Assembly (NCBI RefSeq): GCF_019931145.1
Contig: NZ_JAIOUV010000002.1
Span: 124,001 to 188,000 of the forward strand
Source: Marinicella meishanensis
GTDB lineage: Bacteria > Pseudomonadota > Gammaproteobacteria > Xanthomonadales > Marinicellaceae
Reading direction: 5' to 3'
Length of the DNA: 64,000 bases
Shown: piece by piece, positions 54,312-63,898 of the stretch
How the letters are laid out: each line of letters begins with the position of its first letter
Numbering within the stretch: position 1 is the stretch's first letter
Notes under the pieces: generated by a model
Seen by the model: the letters and a program-made list of their open reading frames with translations, nothing else
What the model was told of the DNA's origin: nothing
Database searches by the model: none
Program-made: the position numbers and the translations under genes

Positions 54312-57300
54312 TCAGTTGATGCCTTCAAAACCGTCTTCAAAGATCAAGTCAGACTCGGTTGTGGACGAGAAGGTGTCAGACACATCACCGATGGTCAGCT
54401 CAGTATCCACCGTGGTTTCATAATCAGCCGAAGCGGTGTGACGCACGGCCACCACGTTGCCAGCTTCAACCGTTCCGGGGGTGGTGACAAATGGCCCACC
54501 ATTGATCGAATAGCTGCCACCGGTTACCGCAATGGGCGTCGGTAAGTTGATGTCATTTACGGTGATCATGTTGGAAGTCTGTTCACTGCTTAATGGCACG
54601 CCGAATTGGTCCACAAAGGTGAAACTGGCCGGCGTGGTGTCTTCTGCAAAGGTGGTTGAGGAGAAGGTGTCGCTGACCCCACCGATGGTTAACTCGGTGT
54701 CCACCGTGTCGTTGAAAGAGGATGAAGACGTGTGCTGCACCCGCACCTCATCACCATCCACCACGGTGCCTGGGGTACTGACAAATGCCCCGCCATTGAT
54801 CGAATAACTGCCACCCGTGACGGTGATCGCCGCCGTGGAATTGATTCCCATGACCGTGATGGTGTCTGAGGTGCGCAAATCATTCAGTGGCACATCCACT
54901 TGATCGGTGAAAGCAAAGACTTCTGGCACCGTGTCTTCGACCACAGTGGTCGATGTGAACGTGTCGCTGACGCCGCCAATGGTCAGTTCAGTATCCACCG
55001 AATCACTGAAAGAGGACGAAGACGTGTGCTGCACCCGCACCTCATCACCATCCACCACGGTGCCTGGGGTACTGACAAATGCCCCGCCATTGATCGAATA
55101 ACTGCCACCCGTGACGGTGATCGCCGCCGTGGAATTGATTCCCATGACCGTGATGGTGTCTGAGGTGCGCACATCATTCAGTGGCACATCCACTTGATCG
55201 GTGAAAGCAAAGACCTCTGGCACCGTGTCTTCGGCTTCGGTGGTCGAGGAAAAGGTGTCACTCACCCCACCAATGGTCAGCTCCGTATCCACGGTGTCGC
55301 TGAAAGATGCTGATGAGGTGTGTTGGACAGCCACCTGATCACCATCGACCACCATGTCTGCTCCAGTCACAAAAGGTCCACCATTGATCGAATAACTGCC
55401 GCCGGTAACCGCAATGGGGGTCGGTGAATTGATCCCCGTGACATCAATGAGATTGGACGTTTGTGCAGTGCTGACAGGCACATCAATGACATCGGTGAAG
55501 GAAAAGCCATCTGGTGTGGTGTCAATGTTGTTGATCGCCAAGTGGTCTTCCACTTCGCCGCCGGTTGCCAGTCCCGTGGCATTGGCTGCAGCTGCATCCG
55601 AACTCAAACGCAAGCGCGCCACGGTCAAAGGAGCTGCCCCTACTGGAGGCACTGGGAATGTCAAATCCACATCGCCGGCATTGGTGCCATCAGCCACCGC
55701 GGTCATGGCCCGCTCTGTGGCATTGTCAAACACCCCATCACCGTCATAATCGATCCAACCGTATAAAGTGGCTGCGGCGCCAGATGTGTTGGTCACATTC
55801 ACTGTGACCACCGGCGCGGTGGCGGTGAATTCAATGACCCCGGCAATGCCGTCTTCGTCATCCAGATTGTTCAGGTCGTCACCGTCGGCATCCACTGAAG
55901 GCAAACCATTCGGATCATTGTCGGTCAAGGCCCCGATGGCCATGCCAGCCACCCTGATGTGTGCCGGTCCATCATCGGCGCCCCGTGTTTGGTAGTCAAC
56001 CAACAACGTATCGGTTACGATTTGGCCGAACACTTCGGTTTCACCGTCAACCAAGGGTGGCGTGTTGTCATCGCCATGGAACACCACCAGCATGTCACTG
56101 TTGGCACCATTGTAAGCAAGGTCGGCATTGAACACCCCAAAGTTGGTCGCCCCATCGGGGCCGACTTGGGTTAATCTGACTTCATTGGTATCAATTGCCG
56201 CACCGGCAGCATCCACCCTTCTGGCCCAAATTTCATTCTCATTGTCCGCCGCTTCATCACCATGAAACACCACAGTGTAATTGGCGGTGATTGGGTTATA
56301 AGCCACGCCTGGGGTGAATCCTGCAAAGCTGGTGGAACCAGGTAATCCCACGTCACTGATCAGGAAATAACTGCCATTGGGCGCGCCAGTGCTGGCCGTC
56401 ACACGTTGGCCAAAAATTTCATTTTCTCCATCACTGACCAATTCATCATCACCCCTGAACACCACCATGAATTGGTTGTCATCGGGGTTGTAGGCCACGG
56501 CTGGATTCGAGGTGCGTGATAAGATGCTGCCCACCCCACCCAAAGTGGTCAAACGGGTTTGCGTGGCTCCCAAAGGTCCGCCACCACCGGCCACCCGGCG
56601 ACCGAACACTTCGAATTCATTGTCAACCGTGCCATTGGCGTTGTCGTCAGAATTCCACACCACGAAATACTCATCAGTGGCCGCATTCCAAGTCAATTGG
56701 GGATCGTCCGCCCGGTAATTGATGCTGGCACCGTTGGCACCACCCATGCGGCTGATTTGCATGCGACCTCCCAGCGGACTGAAGGTGTCGGCATCAAATC
56801 TTTGCCCAAAAATTTCGTTTTCATTGTCCAACAAACCATCATCACCGGTGTTCACATCGCCAGCCCATACCACCAAAAACTCGTTGCTGGTGGTGCTGTA
56901 ATCGACTTCGGGATTGGCTGCTCGAGAACCGGTATCCGCATCTGTACCCATGGTACTGACTCGAATTTGGCTGCCCAATAAAGCACCGGAGTTGGAAACA
57001 AATCGGGCATAAATTTCAAATTTGTTGTCCAGTCCAGCGATGTTGTCACCTTGCCAGACCACCATGTATTGATTGGTCACTGAGGACCACGCCACATCTG
57101 GGGCAAAGGCATCTCTGTTGCCATCCGCATCCATGGCACTGATGCGGAATTGACCACCGATCAATTGTCTGGTGTCACCATCCACACGCCGACCCCACAC
57201 TTCGAATTCGTTGTCTGTGGCGTCGTTATCTGCCACCCAAACGATCAAATATTCATTGTTGGTGGCATTGTAAGCCACCCTTGAGTTGTTGGCAGCACGG

Positions 57301-59168
57301 GCCGTGTCGCCGTTGGTCCCAGCCGCACTGATTCTGAAATCATCATTGCCATTTTGTAACAACACTTCGGCATCACCGGTGCCAGGAATGAAGTCCGGGG
57401 CATCGGCATAATCAATTTGAATCAACTCATAGGCCCCGATGTCAACCACCAATGAGCCGTTCAGATCACCATCGGCAATCCGATCAAAAATTCCACCCCG
57501 TTGATCGGTGGACAAGCCACCAATTTCTGCTGGATTGCCGGCATCGATGGCCGGACTGCTGTCGTTCAAGGCATGGGTTGGGGTGGGGCCTCGATTATCG
57601 GCCAATCCTGCCAAGTTGGGATCGCTGCTGACATCAATTGTGCCGGTAAAACCGGCATGCGATTCAATCAAGTTGCCTTGACCATTGGCAGTGGCAGTGC
57701 CGCCGCCTATGGTGTTGACTTGAACGTCATTACCGCCGGTGGTATTGGCCACAATGGTGTTGTTGATGCTGGCCACAGAGTTGCCACCGTTACCCAACAC
57801 ATACACCGCTCCTTGCCCAGTTCCTGGAGTGAGGTTGCTGACCCCACCAGCCACCGAACTGTCGGCAATGGTCACATGGCGCAAGCTCACTGACGCATCG
57901 GTCGCCCCATTGTTCATGCTGAAAATGGCTGCACCGAAGCCATCGCCACCGCCGCCATCAGCCACCGGACCACCGGGTCCACCATAAGGGGTCAAACCAC
58001 CACTGCCACCACCGGTTGCGGTGCTGCCAGAGATGGTTGAATTTCTGACCGATAAATCCCCACCGTAATTAAAGATGGCACCGCCAAAACCGGCCCCACC
58101 ACCGCCATCACCGCTGGGTTGAAAAGAATTGCGATCGGCCCGTCCGTTGGTACCGGCACCACCACCGAAACCGCCGCCACCACCGATACCGACATTGCGG
58201 GTGTAGTTGAAGGAGACCACACTGCCACCGCCACCACCACCGCCACCAAAGCCACCCAAGCCACCGTTACCACCGGTACATACGCCAGAGCCACCGCCGG
58301 TACACAGAGAACCGCCGCCACCACCAGCGCCGCCAAACAATCCGCCAGCACCGCCGGCTTGACCGCTGCCGCTGCCAGCACCTGAACGGCCTCGGCCACC
58401 ACCGCCGCCGCCGCCATCACCACCGGCACCACCGTTGACACCGCCGCCATTGGGTCCGCCACCAACACCACCGGTGTTGCTGGACGATTGACCACCTGAG
58501 CCACCGGCACCACCACCACCGGCTCCGCCGTCACTGGCCGCACCACCATTGCCACCGGCACCACCGGTGGCACTGTGTCCAAACATCGTCACCCCATCCA
58601 AAACCACAGTGCCTTGATTGAGGATGCCACCACCCAAACCAGCACCACCACCAGCACCGGCTGTGCGGCTGCCTGTATTGCCACCCACCGCAGCACCGTT
58701 GCCAAAAGCCAAGTTGCTGACATCCAGACTGGAACCTGGCTGCACATGAAACAGTCTGAATCGATTGTTGGAAGTGGCCGTTCGTTCAACGGTGACCCCA
58801 TTGTCTCCAGTTGGACCATTGATCGTGATGTCGGTGTTGTTGCCAATGATGAATGCCGTGGCACCCAACTCTCCACCATCCAGTCCCGTGTCAAACAATG
58901 ACAGGGTGATGGTCAGGTCACCATTGGCCACCAAGGCCGAATCAAAATTGATGATGTGGCTGCCGCCCAACGCCACCGCTTCTTCAATCGCTGAGCGCAA
59001 TGAAGTTCTGCCCGCACCATCGGCGGCTATGCCATCACCTGGATTGATGTCTGGCGTATCCACCACCGTATCCACAGCAAACGTGGCTGCCTGCGCACTG
59101 CCTCCACACAAGCCAACCAACAGGCCCATGTACAAGCGGTTTAATCTGAAATTTTTCGAATCAGTCAT
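54312..59168 (-). CDS. Giant secreted repeat protein (beta-helix, glycine-rich, GEVED and tandem repeats)
   Basis: A 1618-residue protein with a signal peptide ending near SAQAA. Order of parts: a beta-helix N-terminus of the type TVVDTPDINPGDGIAADGAGRTSLRSAIEEA; a very glycine-rich insert at about 165-400 (GGAGGNGG type); more beta-helix ending in HALNDSSPAIDAGNP; about seven repeats of 60-65 residues with YNATNNEYLIVWVADND and EIFGQRV motifs; a GEVED-like domain (LYGWIDYDGDGVFDN ... GEVEDHLAI); and four tandem repeats of about 98 residues (ITVTGGSYSINGGAFVSTPG). It ends DLIFEDGFEGIN. Probably surface-exposed or shed. Repeats two and three are almost identical in DNA, a sign of recent duplication. 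Confidence 0.85.
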   Translation of the reverse strand: MTDSKNFRLNRLYMGLLVGLCGGSAQAATFAVDTVVDTPDINPGDGIAADGAGRTSLRSAIEEAVALGGSHIINFDSALVANGDLTITLSLFDTGLDGGELGATAFIIGNNTDITINGPTGDNGVTVERTATSNNRFRLFHVQPGSSLDVSNLAFGNGAAVGGNTGSRTAGAGGGAGLGGGILNQGTVVLDGVTMFGHSATGGAGGNGGAASDGGAGGGGAGGSGGQSSSNTGGVGGGPNGGGVNGGAGGDGGGGGGGRGRSGAGSGSGQAGGAGGLFGGAGGGGGSLCTGGGSGVCTGGNGGLGGFGGGGGGGGSVVSFNYTRNVGIGGGGGFGGGAGTNGRADRNSFQPSGDGGGGAGFGGAIFNYGGDLSVRNSTISGSTATGGGSGGLTPYGGPGGPVADGGGGDGFGAAIFSMNNGATDASVSLRHVTIADSSVAGGVSNLTPGTGQGAVYVLGNGGNSVASINNTIVANTTGGNDVQVNTIGGGTATANGQGNLIESHAGFTGTIDVSSDPNLAGLADNRGPTPTHALNDSSPAIDAGNPAEIGGLSTDQRGGIFDRIADGDLNGSLVVDIGAYELIQIDYADAPDFIPGTGDAEVLLQNGNDDFRISAAGTNGDTARAANNSRVAYNATNNEYLIVWVADNDATDNEFEVWGRRVDGDTRQLIGGQFRISAMDADGNRDAFAPDVAWSSVTNQYMVVWQGDNIAGLDNKFEIYARFVSNSGALLGSQIRVSTMGTDADTGSRAANPEVDYSTTSNEFLVVWAGDVNTGDDGLLDNENEIFGQRFDADTFSPLGGRMQISRMGGANGASINYRADDPQLTWNAATDEYFVVWNSDDNANGTVDNEFEVFGRRVAGGGGPLGATQTRLTTLGGVGSILSRTSNPAVAYNPDDNQFMVVFRGDDELVSDGENEIFGQRVTASTGAPNGSYFLISDVGLPGSTSFAGFTPGVAYNPITANYTVVFHGDEAADNENEIWARRVDAAGAAIDTNEVRLTQVGPDGATNFGVFNADLAYNGANSDMLVVFHGDDNTPPLVDGETEVFGQIVTDTLLVDYQTRGADDGPAHIRVAGMAIGALTDNDPNGLPSVDADGDDLNNLDDEDGIAGVIEFTATAPVVTVNVTNTSGAAATLYGWIDYDGDGVFDNATERAMTAVADGTNAGDVDLTFPVPPVGAAPLTVARLRLSSDAAAANATGLATGGEVEDHLAINNIDTTPDGFSFTDVIDVPVSTAQTSNLIDVTGINSPTPIAVTGGSYSINGGPFVTGADMVVDGDQVAVQHTSSASFSDTVDTELTIGGVSDTFSSTTEAEDTVPEVFAFTDQVDVPLNDVRTSDTITVMGINSTAAITVTGGSYSINGGAFVSTPGTVVDGDEVRVQHTSSSSFSDSVDTELTIGGVSDTFTSTTVVEDTVPEVFAFTDQVDVPLNDLRTSDTITVMGINSTAAITVTGGSYSINGGAFVSTPGTVVDGDEVRVQHTSSSSFNDTVDTELTIGGVSDTFSSTTFAEDTTPASFTFVDQFGVPLSSEQTSNMITVNDINLPTPIAVTGGSYSINGGPFVTTPGTVEAGNVVAVRHTASADYETTVDTELTIGDVSDTFSSTTESDLIFEDGFEGIN
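54380..55560 (-). repeat. Four tandem 294-bp repeats inside the giant gene
   Basis: Four in-frame units of about 98 codons. The two middle units (for example gacgtgtgctgcac at 54727 and at 55021, exactly 294 bases apart) are nearly identical over the whole unit; the outer two are more diverged. Confidence 0.8.
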
Positions 59169-59339
59169 GTGTCCCCCGGGAAATATTGAATTAAATACGA
59201 AAAGATTCTAACACAACAATTTCTGATCAAATACGGGTTTTTATCAAGCAGCGCAAAATGATCAAATTGGCGCAGATTTTTTTAGATTTTCAGTCCACCA
59301 CCAAGCTGGGGTGACACGTTTTGACGGATTGTTTTGAAT

Positions 59340-59837
59340 TCAGTCAGGATCACCAAGGGACAACTTTTTATCCGCCACCAACACCCCATCGGCATCGGCG
59401 TAGACCCAATCGCCAGGATTGAATTTGACCCCGCCAAACTGAATCGGGATGCCCACCGAGCCGGCGCCTGATTTGGCGCTTTTCTTGGGTGAGGTGCCCA
59501 GGCAATAGACCGCCACATCCATTTCATCGACTTCGGCACTGTCCCGGATCGCGCCGTTGATGATGATGCCGGCCCAGTCGTTGTCCTGCAGGATGCCGGC
59601 GATGATGTCGCCGAGGATCGCCAGGCGGGTGGAACCGCCGCCATCCACCACCAGCACCCGACCATTACCGGGTTGGCTCAATTCGGCTTTGAGCAGCACG
59701 TTGTCTTCGAATGACTGGACCGTTTGAATCGGTCCGTGGAAGGCTTTGACGCGGCCAAATTTCAAGAAGGGCAGGTGACAAAACTCAACGTCGTCATTGT
59801 GGTCGTCGACCAGATCAGCGGTTTTCATGGGGTTCAT
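59340..59837 (-). CDS. rraA: RraA-family protein (RNase E activity regulator)
   Basis: A 165-residue protein of the RraA / HMG aldolase fold. The motifs GRVLVVDGGGSTRLAILGDIIA, IINGAIRDSAEVDEMDVAVYCLGT and DWVYADADGVLVAD are the usual family blocks. RraA proteins either bind RNase E or act as 4-hydroxy-4-methyl-2-oxoglutarate aldolase; the GGGSTR and NGAIRDS text is shared by both. An ATG nine bases downstream is an alternative start. It lies 58 bases after the DUF1501 gene, on the same strand. Confidence 0.87.
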   Translation of the reverse strand: MNPMKTADLVDDHNDDVEFCHLPFLKFGRVKAFHGPIQTVQSFEDNVLLKAELSQPGNGRVLVVDGGGSTRLAILGDIIAGILQDNDWAGIIINGAIRDSAEVDEMDVAVYCLGTSPKKSAKSGAGSVGIPIQFGGVKFNPGDWVYADADGVLVADKKLSLGDPD

Positions 59838-59895
59838 ACGGGCTCTGGGTGTGGGCCCATGTTAACGACAATCAGCGGCGCTGTAAACCCGCCAG

Positions 59896-61104
59896 TCAGA
59901 TCGATTGGAACACCCCGGCACCCGATGGGCCCACGAAGTCTGGGAATACCGATTGCAAATCAGCGGCGCCCAGGCGATTGATCAGGGCATCAGACAACAC
60001 CGTGCGGTAGTCGGTGGTGATGGCCAAATCCCCTTGATTCAGATCACCACTGGACAAGCCCGGCCATTGGGTGATGACCTGACCGCCATTGACCCCACCG
60101 CCGAGGGCGAACATCACCGAGCCATGACCATGGTCGGTACCCAATGACGCATTTTCTTTGACCCGGCGACCGAATTCGGTCATGGTCACCACCGTGACCG
60201 AGGCCATGCGGTCACCCAGGTCTTGGTAGAAAGCGGCCAAAGTGGCGGCAAAATCACTGGCCAAGGGCGTCATGGCCGCCTCCAATTGGTCGTGGTGGTC
60301 CCAGCCGCCGACATCGACGCAGGCCACTTGCAGGCCGATGCCTGATTTGATCAATTGCGCCACCTGTTGCATGTCGGTGCCAAATGGCGAGGCTGGATAT
60401 TCAGCGCCATGGTCCACGGCGATGCTGCCTGGATCGGCGGCTTTCAATTCGTCGACCGAGGCCAGGATGCCACTGGCGGCCACGTCCATCGGCGCCGCTT
60501 GGTTGAACAATCCGGCAATGGCCGCACGCAATGGGTCTTCGTCTTCGGGGTGGGTGTTGAGGTTGTAGCCTTCGATCGAGTTCATGCCCACCACCGGATA
60601 AGCCCCTTGCAAAGCCAATTGCACTTGCCCAAAGCCGACGCCTTGGAAGGTGGAGGCCGGTCCTGACAAGGTGGCCAGGTAACGATTGAGCCAGCCATCG
60701 GTGGTGGTGTTGACCCCTGGGGTGCCATATTCCATGAAATCCTGGGCTTCAAAATGTGAGCGCGATGGGTCCGGCGAACCGGTGGCATGCACCACCGCCA
60801 AATCACCGGCGTCATACAAGGATTTCAGCGGTGACAAATTCGGATTCAAGCCAAAAAACCCATCCAGATCGATGGCGCCACCCGTTTGGCCGGGTTGCGG
60901 GACGGCGATGTTGGGCCGGTTTTGGTAATAGGCCGACTCACCATGGGGCACCACCATATTCAGCCCATCGGCCCCACCCCGTTGGTAGACACAAACCAAC
61001 ACATCGGCGCTGCCGGTCTGACCCGTTTGGCCAAACACCAAGCGGGGGGTGATCAAGGGCACGGCGGCCAGACCTGATGCTTTCAAAAATGTTCTTCGTT
61101 TCAT
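59896..61104 (-). CDS. DUF1501 exported protein
   Basis: A 402-residue protein. It begins MKRRTFLKASGLAAVPLITP, a Tat-like leader (RRTFLK). Motifs of DUF1501, which resembles sulfatase/phosphatase-fold proteins, are present: VCVYQRGGADGLNMVVPHG, SRSHFEAQDFMEYG, CVDVGGWDHHDQ, MTEFGRRVKENASLGTDHGHG. Always or often next to a DUF1800 gene, as here. The biochemical role is unknown. Confidence 0.88.
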   Translation of the reverse strand: MKRRTFLKASGLAAVPLITPRLVFGQTGQTGSADVLVCVYQRGGADGLNMVVPHGESAYYQNRPNIAVPQPGQTGGAIDLDGFFGLNPNLSPLKSLYDAGDLAVVHATGSPDPSRSHFEAQDFMEYGTPGVNTTTDGWLNRYLATLSGPASTFQGVGFGQVQLALQGAYPVVGMNSIEGYNLNTHPEDEDPLRAAIAGLFNQAAPMDVAASGILASVDELKAADPGSIAVDHGAEYPASPFGTDMQQVAQLIKSGIGLQVACVDVGGWDHHDQLEAAMTPLASDFAATLAAFYQDLGDRMASVTVVTMTEFGRRVKENASLGTDHGHGSVMFALGGGVNGGQVITQWPGLSSGDLNQGDLAITTDYRTVLSDALINRLGAADLQSVFPDFVGPSGAGVFQSI

Positions 61105-61138
61105 GCCAGACTCCTGTTCATGGGTGATTCACCGGTGC

Positions 61139-62755
61139 TCATCGTTGTTGAAAATGGCGCGACGCCAACAAGGCCGCCAACACTGCCCGGGCACTGGCCA
61201 AGGCTTGATCCAGCGGCAAAGGCACGGTGCTGGGCTGCCCACCGGCCGCCAATTGGATCAAAGCATCGCGGTCATTTTGGCCGATGTTGTGGTGCAGCAC
61301 CTGTTCAATCATGCGGTCGGTGATGGCTGCCGCGCTGCGGGCTGATCCCAACATGGTCAACACGGGTATCGGCAAAAAATCAGCGGCCACCGCGCTGGGT
61401 TCATTGTCGCCATCCACATTGCGGCCCAGATCCAAATCACCGAAGGCCACGGCAAAGGCCAAGTTCCAACGATCCAACAAGGCATTGGTGTTGAGCCACG
61501 AGGCGGCTTGGTCGCTGTAGCCGGTGGGGGCTGGGTAGGCAAATGGGGTCTGTTTCATGTTGCGCGTTTGGCGGTAAATGAACTCAAACGCCCGGTTGTT
61601 GCTGACCGGGGTGAAGGTGCGCACCAAAGACAACACATACTCAACGGGTCGTTTGAACTTCTGGCCGCTGGAGGCGGCGAATTCATCACTCAAAAACAAG
61701 GTGCGCAAACAGTCTTTGATGTCACCGTCGGTTTGCGTGAAAGTGGTGGCCACCGCATCCACCGCCGCTTGCGGTGGCTCATCACTGATGAAGCGTTGGC
61801 ACAGTTTTTTGGCGATGAACGCTGCGGTCGATGGGTGACTGGCCAACAAATCCAACACCTGTTCACCGTCTTCGATGCCGCCGCCGGCTGGGATGGTTTG
61901 ACCCAACACGGTCTTGGCCCCGGTGTCGTGATTGGGCGCAAAGAAAAAGAACAACCCATCGGCTTGTTCGGTGATGGTCCAACCGGTGAAACAACGGGCC
62001 ACTTCTTTGACATCGTCTTCGGTGTAGCCTCCATTGACGCCCAAAGTGTGTAACTCCATCAATTCCCGGGCGTAGTTTTCATTGGGCCCATCAGCGGTGT
62101 TGGAAAACCCGTCCAGGTACAACAACATCACCGGACTTTTGGCATTGGCATGCAACAAGTCCCGAAAGCGCCCCAGCGCGTGGGGCCGGATGTTGTCGCG
62201 GTCATCGATGCCCTTGAACACCTGAATGGCCCCATCAAACAAGTTGACGTTGAAATGGTTGGACCAAAACTCCACCATCATTTCATACAACTGATTGGGC
62301 TGATAAGCCGCCCGAATCAAGGTCGCCGCCACGATCTCAAAGGCCGGGTTGAATTGGTTGTCGGAACGGGCCCGATGGATCACTTCGGCGTAATCCATGG
62401 ACAGTGAATCAAACACCTGGTGCAGTAAATTCTCAATCACGCCGATGTCAAAGGCTTCCCAAGCCAATTGGTACTCCAGATATTCGGCCAAACCCAAATC
62501 CCTTGCCAAGTCCAATTCTTCGGCACTGTAGCCATAGGAGCTGCGGTTCAAAAAGTGGGCCAGCAAATCCGGTTGTTGATCCATTGGGGCCGCAGCCAGG
62601 GTTTTGCCATCGGCCGCTGACTTGTCCGCGGCCATGGCCGGTAACTGGCCCATGCCGCTGTCGACCAGCAGCCGGGTAATGGCTTGGATTTGAGCTTGAT
62701 TGGCTTTCAAGGTGTTGGCTGTCATGGGACTGCTTTGCAGGGTGAGGACGTTCAT
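61139..62755 (-). CDS. DUF1800 protein
   Basis: A 538-residue protein of the DUF1800 family: LLAHFLNRSSYGYSAEELD near the N-terminus, EFWSNHFNVNL, NYARELMELHTLGVNGGYTEDDVKEVARCFTGWT and HDTGAKTVLGQ. These large proteins of unknown function are paired with DUF1501 proteins. Its start overlaps the cupredoxin gene's stop by 4 bases, and DUF1501 starts 34 bases after its stop, so it lies mid-operon. I see no ordinary signal peptide. Confidence 0.9.
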   Translation of the reverse strand: MNVLTLQSSPMTANTLKANQAQIQAITRLLVDSGMGQLPAMAADKSAADGKTLAAAPMDQQPDLLAHFLNRSSYGYSAEELDLARDLGLAEYLEYQLAWEAFDIGVIENLLHQVFDSLSMDYAEVIHRARSDNQFNPAFEIVAATLIRAAYQPNQLYEMMVEFWSNHFNVNLFDGAIQVFKGIDDRDNIRPHALGRFRDLLHANAKSPVMLLYLDGFSNTADGPNENYARELMELHTLGVNGGYTEDDVKEVARCFTGWTITEQADGLFFFFAPNHDTGAKTVLGQTIPAGGGIEDGEQVLDLLASHPSTAAFIAKKLCQRFISDEPPQAAVDAVATTFTQTDGDIKDCLRTLFLSDEFAASSGQKFKRPVEYVLSLVRTFTPVSNNRAFEFIYRQTRNMKQTPFAYPAPTGYSDQAASWLNTNALLDRWNLAFAVAFGDLDLGRNVDGDNEPSAVAADFLPIPVLTMLGSARSAAAITDRMIEQVLHHNIGQNDRDALIQLAAGGQPSTVPLPLDQALASARAVLAALLASRHFQQR

Positions 62756-63465
62756 GGTGTGGCCTCCTGTTCACAAGGTGCCGCCAGATACAGGCGTTCA
62801 AACGGAAATTCCCCTGAGTGTTGTTCGCCGGCGGCATTGTAATAAGCCCGACCCCGGTAACAACTGTCAAACACCACCGTCAGTTCACCCCATTGGGGTT
62901 GTTCAATGGCACTGGCGGTGTTGAACTGGCCGCCTTGGGGTTCCAACACCGTCAAGGTGGCTTGGTGGCCATTGACCGGGCCGGTGGCGATGAACCACTG
63001 TTGCGCATCACCGGCTTGGTTGAAGGTGAACCAATAGGCAATCAAAACGCCACTGTCCGGCACGTACTCAAACAACAGGCCTTGGCCCGATGTGGCTGGG
63101 TTGTGGTAACCGGCATTGATGCGTTGGTCAATCACAAACGGATTGCTGGGGGCTGCCACCACCAAGGCCCCTTGCATGTTGGGGTCGAGGGAGCTGGCGT
63201 AATACACCTCACCGCCACTGCCGGTGATGGTGGCGGTGTATTGATCACCCGGGGACAAAAACGGGCTGGTGATGGACACTTGCTGGGCATTGTCCAAGGT
63301 ACTGATTTGGTGCGTGCCGGCAGTCACTTGCCATTGCACGGTGTCGCCGGATTGGACGTTCACCACCGCCGGTTCAAAGCGGTTGGCATGCACCGTGATC
63401 ACATGTTGTTCAGCCGCCAGGGCCAGCGACAACAACAGACCAGCACAAAAGGTCAGGCAGCGCAT
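62752..63465 (-). CDS. Cupredoxin-like protein with a C-terminal beta domain
   Basis: A 237-residue protein with signal peptide (MRCLTFCAGLLLSLALA). Residues about 20-105 look like a plastocyanin/cupredoxin fold (FEPAVVNVQSGDTVQWQV, GTHQIS), but the usual C-terminal copper ligands (CxxH) are not evident, since the strand YYASSLDPNMQGALVV lacks Cys and His. The second half (SGQGLLFEYVPDSGVLIAYW ... FDSCYRGRAYY) matches the whole of the next protein upstream. ATG 63465 follows a gaggtg site; a GTG at 63477 is an alternative. Confidence 0.72.
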   Translation of the reverse strand: MRCLTFCAGLLLSLALAAEQHVITVHANRFEPAVVNVQSGDTVQWQVTAGTHQISTLDNAQQVSITSPFLSPGDQYTATITGSGGEVYYASSLDPNMQGALVVAAPSNPFVIDQRINAGYHNPATSGQGLLFEYVPDSGVLIAYWFTFNQAGDAQQWFIATGPVNGHQATLTVLEPQGGQFNTASAIEQPQWGELTVVFDSCYRGRAYYNAAGEQHSGEFPFERLYLAAPCEQEATP

Positions 63466-63466
63466 G

Positions 63467-63898
63467 TCACACCTCACTGCAGTTGATGGGCGCGGTGACG
63501 CGGGTCAGATCCATGGTGCCGGACAGGCCATTAGGTCCGCTGTAACTGAAGTCAGCCGACAAACAATCATTGAAGGTTAATTGGCCCGTGCCCCAGGGGT
63601 TGTTGGTGGGCAGCTGATCGGGGTTGTTGAGCTGGCCATCGGTGGCTTGATAAATGGTCAACTCGATGGTGTCACTGCCCAAGGCACCGTGCGCGGTGAG
63701 CCACATCTGTTCACCGCCACTGGGTTGATAAGTGAACCAGGCCAAGAACACCTGGTTGCTGTCTGGAATGACGTGGATCACCAAGCCTTGACCCGAACGG
63801 TCGGCTTGGTGCCAGGGACCATTCAAGCCTGGGTGGGCGTCTATGGCCAGGACCTGCCATGACCCAAACAAGGCGATTAACAACACAATTTTTCGCAT
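63467..63898 (-). CDS. Small secreted protein with the same beta domain
   Basis: A 143-residue protein with signal peptide (MRKIVLLIALFGSWQVLA). The mature part, HPGLNGPWHQADRSGQGLVI ... VFLAWFTYQPSGGEQMWLTA ... WGTGQLTFNDC, matches the C-terminal half of the cupredoxin-like protein in order of motifs: SGQGL, PDS, WFT, QxW, WG.LT and a late Cys. The ATG at 63898 follows a ggagaaagg ribosome site; an ATG 12 bases earlier lies within it. First gene of the four-gene operon. Confidence 0.7.
   Translation of the reverse strand: MRKIVLLIALFGSWQVLAIDAHPGLNGPWHQADRSGQGLVIHVIPDSNQVFLAWFTYQPSGGEQMWLTAHGALGSDTIELTIYQATDGQLNNPDQLPTNNPWGTGQLTFNDCLSADFSYSGPNGLSGTMDLTRVTAPINCSEV

Noticed and set aside
57992-58582. 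Val/Ala-rich open frame opposite the glycine-rich region
   Set aside because: It is a shadow frame produced by the GC-rich glycine codons of the giant gene and has no start context.
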